A stretch of 64,000 nucleotides of DNA, taken from JBBDYH01 sp040901795. GTDB taxonomy: Bacteria; Planctomycetota; Planctomycetia; Pirellulales; JALHPA01. Of the stretch, positions 16,609 through 25,101 are shown piece by piece. The notes under the pieces are model-generated. The model did not search any database. It worked only from the letters and a program-made list of their open reading frames with translations, and was not told the DNA's origin. The DNA lies in NCBI GenBank assembly GCA_040901795.1, contig JBBDYH010000140.1:1-64000 (forward strand), in the 5' to 3' direction. Position numbers and translations under genes: made by a program. How positions within the stretch are numbered: the stretch's first letter is position 1; each line of letters starts with the position of its first letter.

Positions 16609-19600
16609 CTAGGGTGCCGGCATATCGTCCGCCTGCGCACTTCTAACGCGTCCGACAACAAACCAGCGTTGAAGCGCCTCAAGAATCCGCGTGCGCATTT
16701 TCTCGTCGCTCGTGCGGCTCTCTGTCAACTCGGTAAATCGCGCCATCGCGCGTTCGACGCGCTCATTGACACGGGCTAAGAGTTGAAAACACGGAGCGAG
16801 ATCCGCGGGCAGCTTTATCTCGCCAGTTACTCCTAGTTGTGCTAACCGCGCAACGAGTTCGGTCTGAGCACGATTCGTACATTCGATATGCACCCGCCGA
16901 GCCCTGCCAAAATAGACCACGTCCGGAGAGAACATCAGGTCGTCAGACAGACTCGCCGGACGCTCCTCAGGAATGATCACTAACGACCGCGACTCGGGGC
17001 GTTGACCGACCCACTCGGCAAGCGGAGTTGCGTCCTCAAGTTCGGCCGCGTCCCAGATATCGGCCGCCAGATCGTGCACGCTGAATCGGCGCGAATTCGA
17101 TTTGGCGCGCTGCTCCATTTTCTCAATCTCAACGACACGAATCTGGCGAAAGTGCTGGGCGGTCGCCTGATAAAGCCGACCCACAAGAACCGCTCGTTCA
17201 TCAGCATCAGCAACACCTAGGAGTTCAAACACTGCATCGTCTAATCCGTGTCGATCACGCTGTTCAAGCTCTCTGGCGAATACCAAGGGACCTGCGGCGA
17301 TTCGTCGCGCGCGTTCGGGACTGTGGCAGTCCATCAACTGCTCCTCAATGAGTCGGCCTACCTCACGTCGGCTCATGCTGGCCAACGCGTCGGCCATCCG
17401 TTCGGCAATTCCAGGTGAGACATGGCGTGGATCGGGAAGTTCGAGGAGGTTCACGTCTACCACTTCCGTCTTGAGATTCCCCTCAGTGCCAGCATAGCGC
17501 CCATAAAATGTTTTGAAGAGTCCCACAATCGTCGAATTGAGAATCGCGACCAGTGCAGCCGACTTTCGCCGATCGAGAGACACAGGTGCGATATCGAAAA
17601 GATTGTGATTACAGATGAGCCGTTCGGGATTACCAGCGATAATGTGTCGGTACTGCTGCGCCATCGGCCAGAAAGCAATGCCGGGCTTAACAAGCCCAGT
17701 GAGGTCGTACCATGGGTCTCGCGCAGCGCACGTGGAACGCTCCGCGATGGGAACTGCCTTTGATTTCGTCGACGCGAACGCGGTTGTCATGCCGTAGCGA
17801 AGATAGCGCCAAGTCCACGGCGATTTGGCTTTGAGATCTGGCAGCTCCTCGCTCACCATCAGAACCACACGGTCCAAGTCGGCGGCCCGAATAATGGGCC
17901 GGTCCACCTTCATGAGGCTGTGGACTTCGGGCGCGATGTATTTAGCCTCGATTGGGTGAACCGTGCCGTCGCCTGCTTGAATAATTTTGAGTTTACCGGA
18001 GGCTACATCTGATCGGGGCGCGCCGCCGGTATTGCGACGGAACTCCCGATCTGTTGCATACCGGTCGAGCACCTCGCCAGTGATGTCCTTAGGCATGAAG
18101 AACGCATCACAGCCAGTCTTGACGCCAAAACGAATTGAAGCGATTTCGCCAAGCGCAACGAATCGGTCTCCGTAGCGGCGCATGATCTCGAAGTAAATGT
18201 CCGGAGCGCGAACATAGCGTCCCCACTTTCCGGCTCGATATGGACTTCCTTCAGTCGCACGAATCCCGTTCATTACGTCTTCGGCGGACTCGGTTGTCTC
18301 GTCGTCAGCGTCGCCGTCTTGATCGGCCGCATCTTGTTCCGGCTCGATGTCATCCAGAATTGAGGCGGCTCGAACGCCGTCATTCCACAAGTCGCGTTGT
18401 GTCTTAACGATGATCCGCATGTCGGCGTCGTGATGGTCTGCCGTGGCCCGCAATATGCGCTGCCGCAACGCCTCGATCGAGCGTTGCCGCATCGGTTCGT
18501 TCTGCCCTGGTGCGAAGCCAATGACTTCGGCTAACCTTCGTTCGAAGCGGACGAAGCGAACGATGTTCTCCATGCGTTGCGTTTCGTCATCGCACCGCTG
18601 GAGAATTGTCACGCATGTCTTGACGCGAGCGTCCTCAAACCAGGGCTCGGCAGCGCTCTCCATGATCGCCAAAACACGGAAGTGACGAAGAATCCATCCT
18701 TGCAGTGCGAAGCCGTATTCCACATCCAGCCACGATGAACTCGTCAGGAACCCAAAGAAGCCATCGTCTTTGAGGAACCGCGCGGCTGCCGGCCAGAAGT
18801 AGCAGTGTAGATCGCTGCGGCCACTCAAACGGAGGTCAGGCCACGCACTCGTAGCAAGTTCAGTGAATTGGGCCTTATCGTCCTTCTCGACCTTTTCTTG
18901 TCTTACGTAGGGCGGATTGCCGACGATCGCGTCTAGAGCCGGCAATCGAACCGCTGTTTGCCCCCCAGCGCCAATGGGGATGTGACAGAACGCGTCACTC
19001 GGTTTGAAGTCGAAGAAGTTTCGGCGGGCGATGCGCGGGTAATTGGCCTCGTCGTTAATCTCACGTGCCGCAAGATTCAGCGTTGCCAGATGCGCTGGAT
19101 ACAGAGCAATGTCGCAACCGAACAATTCACCAATCAAATCAAGGTGGGCGCGACGCGAATCCAAGTTTCGCTTGCGGTAATACGCGCGGACGAGGAAACT
19201 TCCGGACCCGCATGCGGGGTCAAGAACGGCGTCCGATGCCTTGCGGATGCAGAATCCATTGATCAAGTCGACTACGTCATCGCCGGTAAAGTGTTGGCCG
19301 TAGCGATGCCTTTCCTCCGGGCCGATAAGTTTCTGAAAGATCCGGCCCACAACGTCGGACGGAACTTCGCGAAAATCAACAGATTCAATACCCCGTAGGA
19401 GACCGCGCCAAGCGTCGAGGGCGTTGGGCGACTGAAAGACCACTTTGGTCGCCCAATCACGCGCGTCCGGCATAAGCAGCGGTTCGTAATCGCCGCTACG
19501 CTCAATGGCGCGCTGAAAGAGTCGGTTGAAGGAATCCACCGCTTCGTCTGCCGTCCTGACGGAACTCCGTAGTTCCAGCCTTTGCAAGTCGAGGAAGCGG

Positions 19601-20379
19601 GCTCGCAGGGCTTTGTAGAAGATGAGTCGATTGGCCCATACGTAGGCCAAAGTCTTGGCCATGTTATCGATGGCCTTTGCCCACTCTTCATCAGGTGTTC
19701 GAACGAAGGTCCAGTCCTGTTCGGTCATCCAACGCTGGACGCGGAGGTCGAAGGGCCTGCTGCGCCGAGAATGTTCGAGGATGTATGAGCTTGCGAGTTG
19801 AACCGGCCAGTTCAAATGGCTTTCGAGCGATCGAATAAAGACATCGTCCGGAGGCATCGACCAATCGCGGCGACGGCCGGAGATGATGTCGGCCAAATCG
19901 CGCAAGAGGTCAGGGAGAAAATGCGTCTTGATGAAATTCAGATTGTCTTCGCGCGCGACGTCTTCGGGGTTTGACAAAATACGGCTGAGCCGCCAAGCGC
20001 GCACACGACGCTCGAACCAGGGCTGATCCCAGAGGGCGCGATCCCAGAGAATAAACTCGTTGACGTTCCAGGTGAAAAAGAACTGGACGCCGGCATCGTC
20101 GGCCTTCGCGGCTGCGTCGGTTGCCAGCTTTTGATTGAACGCAGATTGTCCTTCGCGCGTACCGGGAAGTTTCACCTCGCCACACAGCACGACCCTGCCG
20201 TTGCGGTCAAAGAATCGCAAGTCCTTGCGTCTTCGCCTAGCGGCGCCAGTCCCAAATCCCTCGACGCGCGCCTCAAAGAAAGGAAAGATAGCCGGATTAG
20301 TTGCGATGATGCTATTCGAGCTCGACGCGATTTGCGCGCAAAAATCAACTTCGTGAATTGCCGGTCTTGGTTCAGGCAC
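16609..20379 (-). CDS. Type IIG-like restriction enzyme with N6-adenine methyltransferase
   Basis: A 1256-residue single-chain enzyme predicted to methylate adenine and cut unmodified DNA. Near residue 60-85 RRRKDLRFFD, about ten residues, then GEVKLPG fits a PD-(D/E)XK nuclease core. A helical connector follows. The methyltransferase part has QHFTGDDVVDLI, motif I DPACGSGSFLVRAY and motif IV VGNPPYVRQEKV. FLTSSSWLDVEYG and a long C-terminal region with WPMAQQYRHI, GTEGNLKTEVVDV and LLELPDPRH fit an Eco57I/TaqI-type recognition domain. The GTG at 20377-20379 is preferred over an upstream TTG at 20409 because GGAGG lies ten bases before it. The gene looks less GC-biased than its neighbours, which suggests transfer. 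It differs from PglX of BREX by the N-terminal nuclease motif and the absence of other brx genes. Confidence 0.88.
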   Translation of the reverse strand: MPEPRPAIHEVDFCAQIASSSNSIIATNPAIFPFFEARVEGFGTGAARRRRKDLRFFDRNGRVVLCGEVKLPGTREGQSAFNQKLATDAAAKADDAGVQFFFTWNVNEFILWDRALWDQPWFERRVRAWRLSRILSNPEDVAREDNLNFIKTHFLPDLLRDLADIISGRRRDWSMPPDDVFIRSLESHLNWPVQLASSYILEHSRRSRPFDLRVQRWMTEQDWTFVRTPDEEWAKAIDNMAKTLAYVWANRLIFYKALRARFLDLQRLELRSSVRTADEAVDSFNRLFQRAIERSGDYEPLLMPDARDWATKVVFQSPNALDAWRGLLRGIESVDFREVPSDVVGRIFQKLIGPEERHRYGQHFTGDDVVDLINGFCIRKASDAVLDPACGSGSFLVRAYYRKRNLDSRRAHLDLIGELFGCDIALYPAHLATLNLAAREINDEANYPRIARRNFFDFKPSDAFCHIPIGAGGQTAVRLPALDAIVGNPPYVRQEKVEKDDKAQFTELATSAWPDLRLSGRSDLHCYFWPAAARFLKDDGFFGFLTSSSWLDVEYGFALQGWILRHFRVLAIMESAAEPWFEDARVKTCVTILQRCDDETQRMENIVRFVRFERRLAEVIGFAPGQNEPMRQRSIEALRQRILRATADHHDADMRIIVKTQRDLWNDGVRAASILDDIEPEQDAADQDGDADDETTESAEDVMNGIRATEGSPYRAGKWGRYVRAPDIYFEIMRRYGDRFVALGEIASIRFGVKTGCDAFFMPKDITGEVLDRYATDREFRRNTGGAPRSDVASGKLKIIQAGDGTVHPIEAKYIAPEVHSLMKVDRPIIRAADLDRVVLMVSEELPDLKAKSPWTWRYLRYGMTTAFASTKSKAVPIAERSTCAARDPWYDLTGLVKPGIAFWPMAQQYRHIIAGNPERLICNHNLFDIAPVSLDRRKSAALVAILNSTIVGLFKTFYGRYAGTEGNLKTEVVDVNLLELPDPRHVSPGIAERMADALASMSRREVGRLIEEQLMDCHSPERARRIAAGPLVFARELEQRDRHGLDDAVFELLGVADADERAVLVGRLYQATAQHFRQIRVVEIEKMEQRAKSNSRRFSVHDLAADIWDAAELEDATPLAEWVGQRPESRSLVIIPEERPASLSDDLMFSPDVVYFGRARRVHIECTNRAQTELVARLAQLGVTGEIKLPADLAPCFQLLARVNERVERAMARFTELTESRTSDEKMRTRILEALQRWFVVGRVRSAQADDMPAP

Positions 20380-20389
20380 TAGCGCAGTT

Positions 20390-20394
20390 CCTCC
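20390..20394 (-). promoter_or_regulatory. Ribosome binding site fixing the restriction gene start
   Basis: GGAGG on the minus strand, ten bases before the GTG at 20379. It lies inside the longer frame that begins with TTG at 20409, and so argues for the shorter product. Confidence 0.6.
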
Positions 20395-20483
20395 GTGGAA
20401 TGAGACCAAGTTCGAAGATATCGACCTATTGACCGTTCCACCAGGGCAACAAAACTGGTTGGCGGCTCCTGCCGAGCTACATC

Positions 20484-20803
20484 ATGGCCGCGATTTTTCC
20501 CATAGCTGGAGCAATCGTGGTTCTCAAAGGAACGATCAAGAACGGCGTGGTCGTGCTTGACAAGAGGCCTGTCTTGCCAGACGGGATGCCGTGCAAGTCG
20601 CCGTGAGCTCGATCGCCGCAGAACCTACGCTCGGCCAAAGCCTGATGAAGTTTGCCGAGATGGTAGCCAACTTGTCCCCGACCAACAGCGCCGTTCGATT
20701 CGACAATGCTTTCCGCCGCCCGTCTTGCAGCGCTTGGCTGCCGCCTCGCCCGCCGCGTGGCACAAAAACTCCGCTTGACATTGTATCGTTGATAGTGTAT
20801 TAA
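20484..20803 (+). pseudogene. Frameshifted AF2212/DUF104-like antitoxin remnant
   Basis: The first frame, from ATG at 20484 to a stop at 20604, reads VVLKGTIKNGVVVLD followed by RPVLPDG, the hallmark N-terminus of small AF2212/DUF104-type antitoxins. A different frame, open through 20803, continues with AVQVAVSSIAAEPTLGQSLMKFAEMVANL, which matches the expected second half (valine-rich strand, then TLGQ-L-KFA). One frameshift near 20585-20595 therefore splits an antitoxin-like gene. The C-terminal residues are not typical. No VapC-like toxin gene is found beside it. It is probably a relic of a toxin-antitoxin locus next to the restriction island. Confidence 0.6.
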
Positions 20804-20810
20804 GTTACAC
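20775..20810 (+). promoter_or_regulatory. Sigma-70-like promoter with operator-like palindrome
   Basis: TTGACA at 20775-20780, a 17-base spacer, then TATTAA at 20798-20803. An inverted repeat GTGTA and TACAC (20795-20799 and 20806-20810) overlaps the -10 box, as in autoregulated toxin-antitoxin promoters. The next plus-strand gene begins about 340 bases downstream, so the promoter is orphaned or serves the 21152 operon. Confidence 0.4.
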
Positions 20811-20950
20811 ATACTGTCGGCCGACCAGTCCAGGCCCCATTTCTGCTCTCGCAAGCTCGCCCTGAGCTTGTCGAAGAGAGGTACTGTCTCTCACTTCACG
20901 CGCTTCCCGTCCCCGCGCCCGCTACGCGTCGGCCCTGGGCCGCCAATCTG

Positions 20951-20978
20951 GAACCTTAAACTTTGAACCTTGAACGGG
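20951..20978. repeat. GAACCTT heptamer array
   Basis: Four 7-bp units (GAACCTT, AAACTTT, GAACCTT, GAACGGG). The flanking interval from 20811 to 21151 has no gene. It also holds the widespread CAAGCTCGCCCTGAGCTTG-type palindrome near 20850. Confidence 0.8.
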
Positions 20979-21151
20979 AGCCGCACCCAGCGCCAACAAT
21001 TCTTGCTCGCGCCAAAAATACAACTGACTACGCTCCAAACACTTCCGCACATCGACCGCCCCAAAACCGCCCAATTTCTGACGCTTGTTTCGCGGCCGCA
21101 TCGCCTTACACTGGAATAAATCCATTCGCCGGTGTCTCTTAGGATCAGCCC

Positions 21152-21565
21152 GTGTACCGTTTCCTGCCCGAACCCACGAACCCCTACCAATCGCCCGGGT
21201 GGGCCGCCGACGCGCGTGGCAAGCTTGGCTGGCTCGTCATGCTGGCGATCCTCTGGCCGATCGTGATGGCCGCCGTCGGCAGCATTATCGGCTATTTCCT
21301 GGGCCGACTTGCGCCAGAAGACATGGATCAGCGGATCTGGAATCCGGGGACGACGGCCTTGGGCGGCGCCGCCGTCTTTGCATTGATAGGAATCGTCATC
21401 GGACTACGCAAGGCGTCGATGCTTCGCCGGCAGCTCGAGGAGATTCACCTGCGCCGGGAGGAATTGCGGCAAGAGATGGAGCGCCGGCGTGCCGACGGGA
21501 GCGGTAAAACCGGCCGCGGCCGGAGCGAGAGCAACGATTGGGCGCCCGACGGGCGTGCGCCATGA
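21152..21565 (+). CDS. Small two-TM membrane protein with coiled coil, ABC operon leader
   Basis: A 137-residue inner-membrane protein with two hydrophobic helices (LGWLVMLAILWPIVMAAVGSI and TALGGAAVFALIGIVIGL) and a C-terminal charged coiled coil rich in Arg and Glu. The start is GTG at 21152 with AGGA upstream. Its stop overlaps the ATG of the ABC ATPase by four bases (ATGA), and the ATPase overlaps the permease in the same way, so all three are translationally coupled. It may be an accessory subunit of that exporter; no family was recognised. Confidence 0.75.
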   Translation: MYRFLPEPTNPYQSPGWAADARGKLGWLVMLAILWPIVMAAVGSIIGYFLGRLAPEDMDQRIWNPGTTALGGAAVFALIGIVIGLRKASMLRRQLEEIHLRREELRQEMERRRADGSGKTGRGRSESNDWAPDGRAP

Positions 21566-22710
21566 ACGTCCCCGCTTCCGCTTCGCACATTCCGGTCGCG
21601 CCGACGGCTGACGCGCTAGCCGCCGAGAAGTCCGATCGTTCGCGATCCTCGTTGCCAAACGATACGCCGGCGATTGTCGTAGACAACCTCGTAAAAACCT
21701 ACCGCGATGGCTGGCTCCGTGGTGACGATGTTCGCGCTCTGCGGGGCGTCAGCTTCCGCGTCCAGCGTGGTGAGATCTTCGGGCTGTTGGGCCCCAACGG
21801 CGCCGGCAAGACCACGCTCATCAAGATCCTGCTGGGCATCGTGAAGAAGTCCGCCGGCGAGGCGAGTCTGCTCGGTCGGCCGCCGGGTAATCGGGGTGGC
21901 CGGCGGCGCGTCGGTTACTTGCCCGAAAACCACCGGATCCCGCGGCATCATACCGCATACAGCGCGTTGACCTATTTCGGCGGTTTGAGCGGCCTTTCGG
22001 CGGCCGAGGTTCGCCGCCGCCGCGGCGAAACTTTGGCGCTCGTCGGCTTGGAACGCTGGGGCCACGTGAGCGTGCGCAAGTATTCCAAAGGCATGCAGCA
22101 GCGGCTCGGCCTGGCGCAGGCGCTGTTGCACGATCCGGAGATGCTGATCCTCGACGAGCCGACCGATGGCGTCGATCCGGTCGGCCGTTCCGAGATGCGA
22201 TCGCTGCTGTTGCGGCTCAAGCAAGCCGGCAAGACGGTCTTCCTCAATAGCCACCACTTGCAAGAGATCGAGCTGGTCTGCGACCGTGTGGCGATCTTGC
22301 AAGATGGTCTGGTGCGCCGCGAGGGGCGCGTGGCCGATCTCACACTGACGCCCGAAACGGAGCTGTACCTCACGCTCTCCGGCGCGGAAACAGCGATCCG
22401 AGACGCGATTGCCGCGCGCGAGGTCCGCCGCTGGAGCCGCAACGAGGCCGGTGAGTATGTATTGACGGTGCGCGTCGAAGATCAAACCGATGCCAACGCG
22501 CTGGTCGATGCGCTCCGCGCGAGAAACGTAGCACTCGTTGCACTGGCGCGGCACCGCCAGACGCTTGAAGAGGCCTTTCTGTCGATTCTGGCGGAAAGCG
22601 AGCGCGTGGGCCTTGCGGACTCGGCCCACCCTACGGCTACGGAACTGGTGGGCACAGCCCACCCTACGGCCTCGGCACACCCTACAGATGCAGGGCCCGC
22701 CACGCCGTGA
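21562..22710 (+). CDS. ABC-2 exporter ATP-binding protein
   Basis: Cytoplasmic ATPase of 382 residues that powers the permease encoded next. Walker A GPNGAGKTT near residue 85, the signature YSKGMQQRLGLAQALL, Walker B EMLILDEPTDGVDP and the H-loop LNSHHLQEIE are all intact. The first 45 residues are a Ser/Ala-rich leader not typical of the family. The last 30 residues, rich in AHPTA, come from a GTGGGC-type repeat at 22606-22686 translated in frame. The start is the ATG at 21562, overlapping the previous stop; the stop overlaps the GTG of the permease. Confidence 0.92.
   Translation: MNVPASASHIPVAPTADALAAEKSDRSRSSLPNDTPAIVVDNLVKTYRDGWLRGDDVRALRGVSFRVQRGEIFGLLGPNGAGKTTLIKILLGIVKKSAGEASLLGRPPGNRGGRRRVGYLPENHRIPRHHTAYSALTYFGGLSGLSAAEVRRRRGETLALVGLERWGHVSVRKYSKGMQQRLGLAQALLHDPEMLILDEPTDGVDPVGRSEMRSLLLRLKQAGKTVFLNSHHLQEIELVCDRVAILQDGLVRREGRVADLTLTPETELYLTLSGAETAIRDAIAAREVRRWSRNEAGEYVLTVRVEDQTDANALVDALRARNVALVALARHRQTLEEAFLSILAESERVGLADSAHPTATELVGTAHPTASAHPTDAGPATP
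22606..22686. repeat. CCCACCCTACGG repeats at the 3' end of the ATPase gene
   Basis: Three copies of CACCCTAC-type sequence, two preceded by GTGGGC so that each forms a hairpin. Translated as the C-terminal tail of the ATPase. Confidence 0.75.
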
Positions 22711-24998
22711 CACCGTATTTTGCCATCCTGAAGGACTCCTTCCGCGAGGCGTTCGCCTCGCGCGTGCTGTGGATTCTTCTCATTGTCGTGACCTTGCTGC
22801 TGGCGATTCTGGCTGGCTTTGGCATGGATGAGCATGCCGGCGCCAGTTTTACCAGCGAGGACCTGCTCGATCCGGCCGCCCTCTACACCAAGCTGCAGGC
22901 CGACGCACAGGCGTCGTACCCTAATCCCGGCAAGCGAATCTGGTCGCTCGTTGAAGATCGCACCAAGACCGAGCTGGCCCAGACGGTCGCCGAGTCGGAG
23001 TCGCTGGCGTTTGGAAACCCGCTGGCGACGCGACTCTCCGGCATGCTCAATCGCCTGCTGTCGCGCCGTGACTTGTACGACGCCGAGAGCTGGTCGCGCG
23101 TCCGCCTGGAAAGCGAGGCGGCGGCCCTACTCGCCAGCGAAGCGTCACAGCTCAGCGACGAGCAATTGGCGCGGCTCAACCGATTGCTGATCGAAAGCGC
23201 CTACCCGCTGGAGATCGCACCCAGCCGCAATCTGGAGCTGTACGTGAGCTACTGGGGCTCGGTGCTCGGCACGCCGCTGCCACTGCGAAAGGACTTTGTG
23301 ATTAAGACGTCGCTGGTGCTGCTGTCCAACTTCGTCGTTGGCATGCTCGGCGTCTTCTGCGGGATCGTGGTCACGGCGTCGATCATTCCGCAGACGTTCG
23401 ACGCCGGCGCGATCGACCTGTTGTTGAGCAAGCCGATCTCGCGGCCACTGCTGTACCTCACGAAGTTCGCCGGCGGTTGCGCCTTTATGCTGATTATCAC
23501 GGCTGACATGCTCGCGGGGCTGTGGCTGGTGGTCGGCTTGCGGCACGGCGTGTGGTATCCCGCGCTGTTGTGGTGCATTCCGATTTTTCTGTTCGTGTTT
23601 GCAGTGTACTACGCCGTCTCGGCGCTGGCCGGCGTGATCTGGCGCAATACGATCGTCTCGATCGTCGTCACGTTTCTCTTCTGGGCCGTTTGCTGGGGAT
23701 TGGGAGTTGTCAAAGGCTTCGTCATCGAGAACTTCTTCTTCGAGCCGGTGCGGCCGGTTCGGCTCATCGCGGCGGGCGATCACCTGATCGCGGCCAATGA
23801 GCGCGGCGACGTCGTCCGCTGGGACGATGCAAACGGACGGTGGCAAGAGATCCTCGTGCCCGACGAAGCCCCGCGCTGGCGCCCGTTTCGCGGCGGACTG
23901 CCGCTGGCGGGACCGATCTATCAACAAGACGAGGAACGGCTGGTCGTGGTGCAACGGCCCAATCGCAGGTTCTCGTTGATCTCGTCCATGGTGCCGTTGG
24001 TGCTCGGTCGCCGTAACGAAGACTGGCGCCGTCGGGAAGGTGTTTCGGTACCGGCCGACACGTCGGTTCTGGGCCACGACTTGGAAGGCAAGTTGATTGC
24101 CGTCGCCGCCTCGGGGATTTATCGGCAAAACACCGATCTGGCGGCCCGTCAGCGCACCGACCTCACAATCTTTGGCATGCGCCTACCCGCTGCGTTCAAC
24201 CCCGGCGCGAGCGGTTTTGAGCAGGTCTTCGCCACCCGGCTGACTCGTCCCTATTCCGCCGCGGTGAACCCCTCGAATGGTGAAGTTGCAATCTACAATC
24301 GCGAGGTGCTCAGCATCTGCGCCCCGAACGAGGCGGGCCGCTATCAGGAGCGGTTGCGCAAGGAGCTGCCGGGTACAGAGTCGGCGGTCCTGGCGTACGC
24401 GGGCGACACAATGCTCTTGGGCACGGCCAACGGCGAAATTCGCATCTACAGCGGCGCCGATTTTTCGCTGCGGAGTATCTTCGAGCCGGCGCAGGGCGTG
24501 CCGCCGCGGTTCATCGAGGCGGCTCCCGGCGGCCGGCGCTTCGTCGTGTTATTGCACGATGGGACGTTATGGATCTACGCCGCAGATGATGACGAGCTAT
24601 TGCAAGCCCCGATTGAAGGTCAAGGTGACATTTCCGGCATTGCCTTCGCCGGAGACGACCAGTTGCTCGTCGCCGATCGGGTCAGCCGCGTCAGCGAGTA
24701 CGCGCTGCCGACCTTTGCGCTTGTGCGCCGCATGGAGAACGACCCCGAATGGCTGGAGTTGCTCTACCGCTACGTCGTCGTGCCGCTGCACACAGTCTTT
24801 CCCAAGCCGTCGGAGATTTCCAACGTCACCGCCTACCTGATCGCCGAGCAGAGAACGATGTCCCGCGGCCAGACCGAAACCGATCTGCGCGCTCGGCAGA
24901 TTTCCTTGGACTTGTGGGGGCCGGTCTGGAGCAATCTGGCCTTTTTGGCCGTGGTGCTGTTGCTCGGCTGCCTTTACACCTCAAGGACCGACTTTTGA
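22707..24998 (+). CDS. ABC-2 permease with internal beta-propeller domain
   Basis: A 763-residue membrane subunit of the exporter. One TM helix lies at residues 20-39, a large soluble loop at about 40-195, and a block of helices at about 200-337 (FVVGMLGVFCGIVVTASII, CAFMLIITADMLAGLWLVVG, IPIFLFVFAVYYAVSALAGV, VSIVVTFLFWAVCWGLGVV). Residues of roughly 345-690 form repeated strands of WD40/PQQ character (LIAAGDHLIAANERGDVVRW, AYAGDTMLLGTANGEIRIYS, FVVLLHDGTLWIYAADD). A final TM helix lies near 742-758. The start is GTG at 22707, overlapping the ATPase stop. The motif with FDAGAIDLLLSKPISRPLLY is typical of ABC-2 permeases such as NosY. A propeller inside the permease is unusual. The substrate is unknown. 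Confidence 0.85.
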   Translation: MTPYFAILKDSFREAFASRVLWILLIVVTLLLAILAGFGMDEHAGASFTSEDLLDPAALYTKLQADAQASYPNPGKRIWSLVEDRTKTELAQTVAESESLAFGNPLATRLSGMLNRLLSRRDLYDAESWSRVRLESEAAALLASEASQLSDEQLARLNRLLIESAYPLEIAPSRNLELYVSYWGSVLGTPLPLRKDFVIKTSLVLLSNFVVGMLGVFCGIVVTASIIPQTFDAGAIDLLLSKPISRPLLYLTKFAGGCAFMLIITADMLAGLWLVVGLRHGVWYPALLWCIPIFLFVFAVYYAVSALAGVIWRNTIVSIVVTFLFWAVCWGLGVVKGFVIENFFFEPVRPVRLIAAGDHLIAANERGDVVRWDDANGRWQEILVPDEAPRWRPFRGGLPLAGPIYQQDEERLVVVQRPNRRFSLISSMVPLVLGRRNEDWRRREGVSVPADTSVLGHDLEGKLIAVAASGIYRQNTDLAARQRTDLTIFGMRLPAAFNPGASGFEQVFATRLTRPYSAAVNPSNGEVAIYNREVLSICAPNEAGRYQERLRKELPGTESAVLAYAGDTMLLGTANGEIRIYSGADFSLRSIFEPAQGVPPRFIEAAPGGRRFVVLLHDGTLWIYAADDDELLQAPIEGQGDISGIAFAGDDQLLVADRVSRVSEYALPTFALVRRMENDPEWLELLYRYVVVPLHTVFPKPSEISNVTAYLIAEQRTMSRGQTETDLRARQISLDLWGPVWSNLAFLAVVLLLGCLYTSRTDF

Positions 24999-25000
24999 AT

Positions 25001-25036
25001 AGGAGATGGGGAGATACAAAAGGCGATGGGGGGATG
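25001..25036. repeat. GGAGATGGGGAGATAC repeat upstream of folP
   Basis: Member of the GGAGATAGGGGGAT-type family (see 5320, 15281, 52808 and 53005), here in the 103-bp gap before folP. No other signal was seen in this gap. Confidence 0.7.
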
Positions 25037-25101
25037 TTTGGCACGTCCGGAAGTGACTTTTGATTTGGTCTTGGAAGGCTGGCAGACTGTAAAATGCACC
25101 T

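Noticed and set aside
15938..20379. BREX system with PglX
   Set aside because: The big protein has an N-terminal nuclease-like motif and there is no brxA, brxB, brxC, pglZ or brxL nearby.
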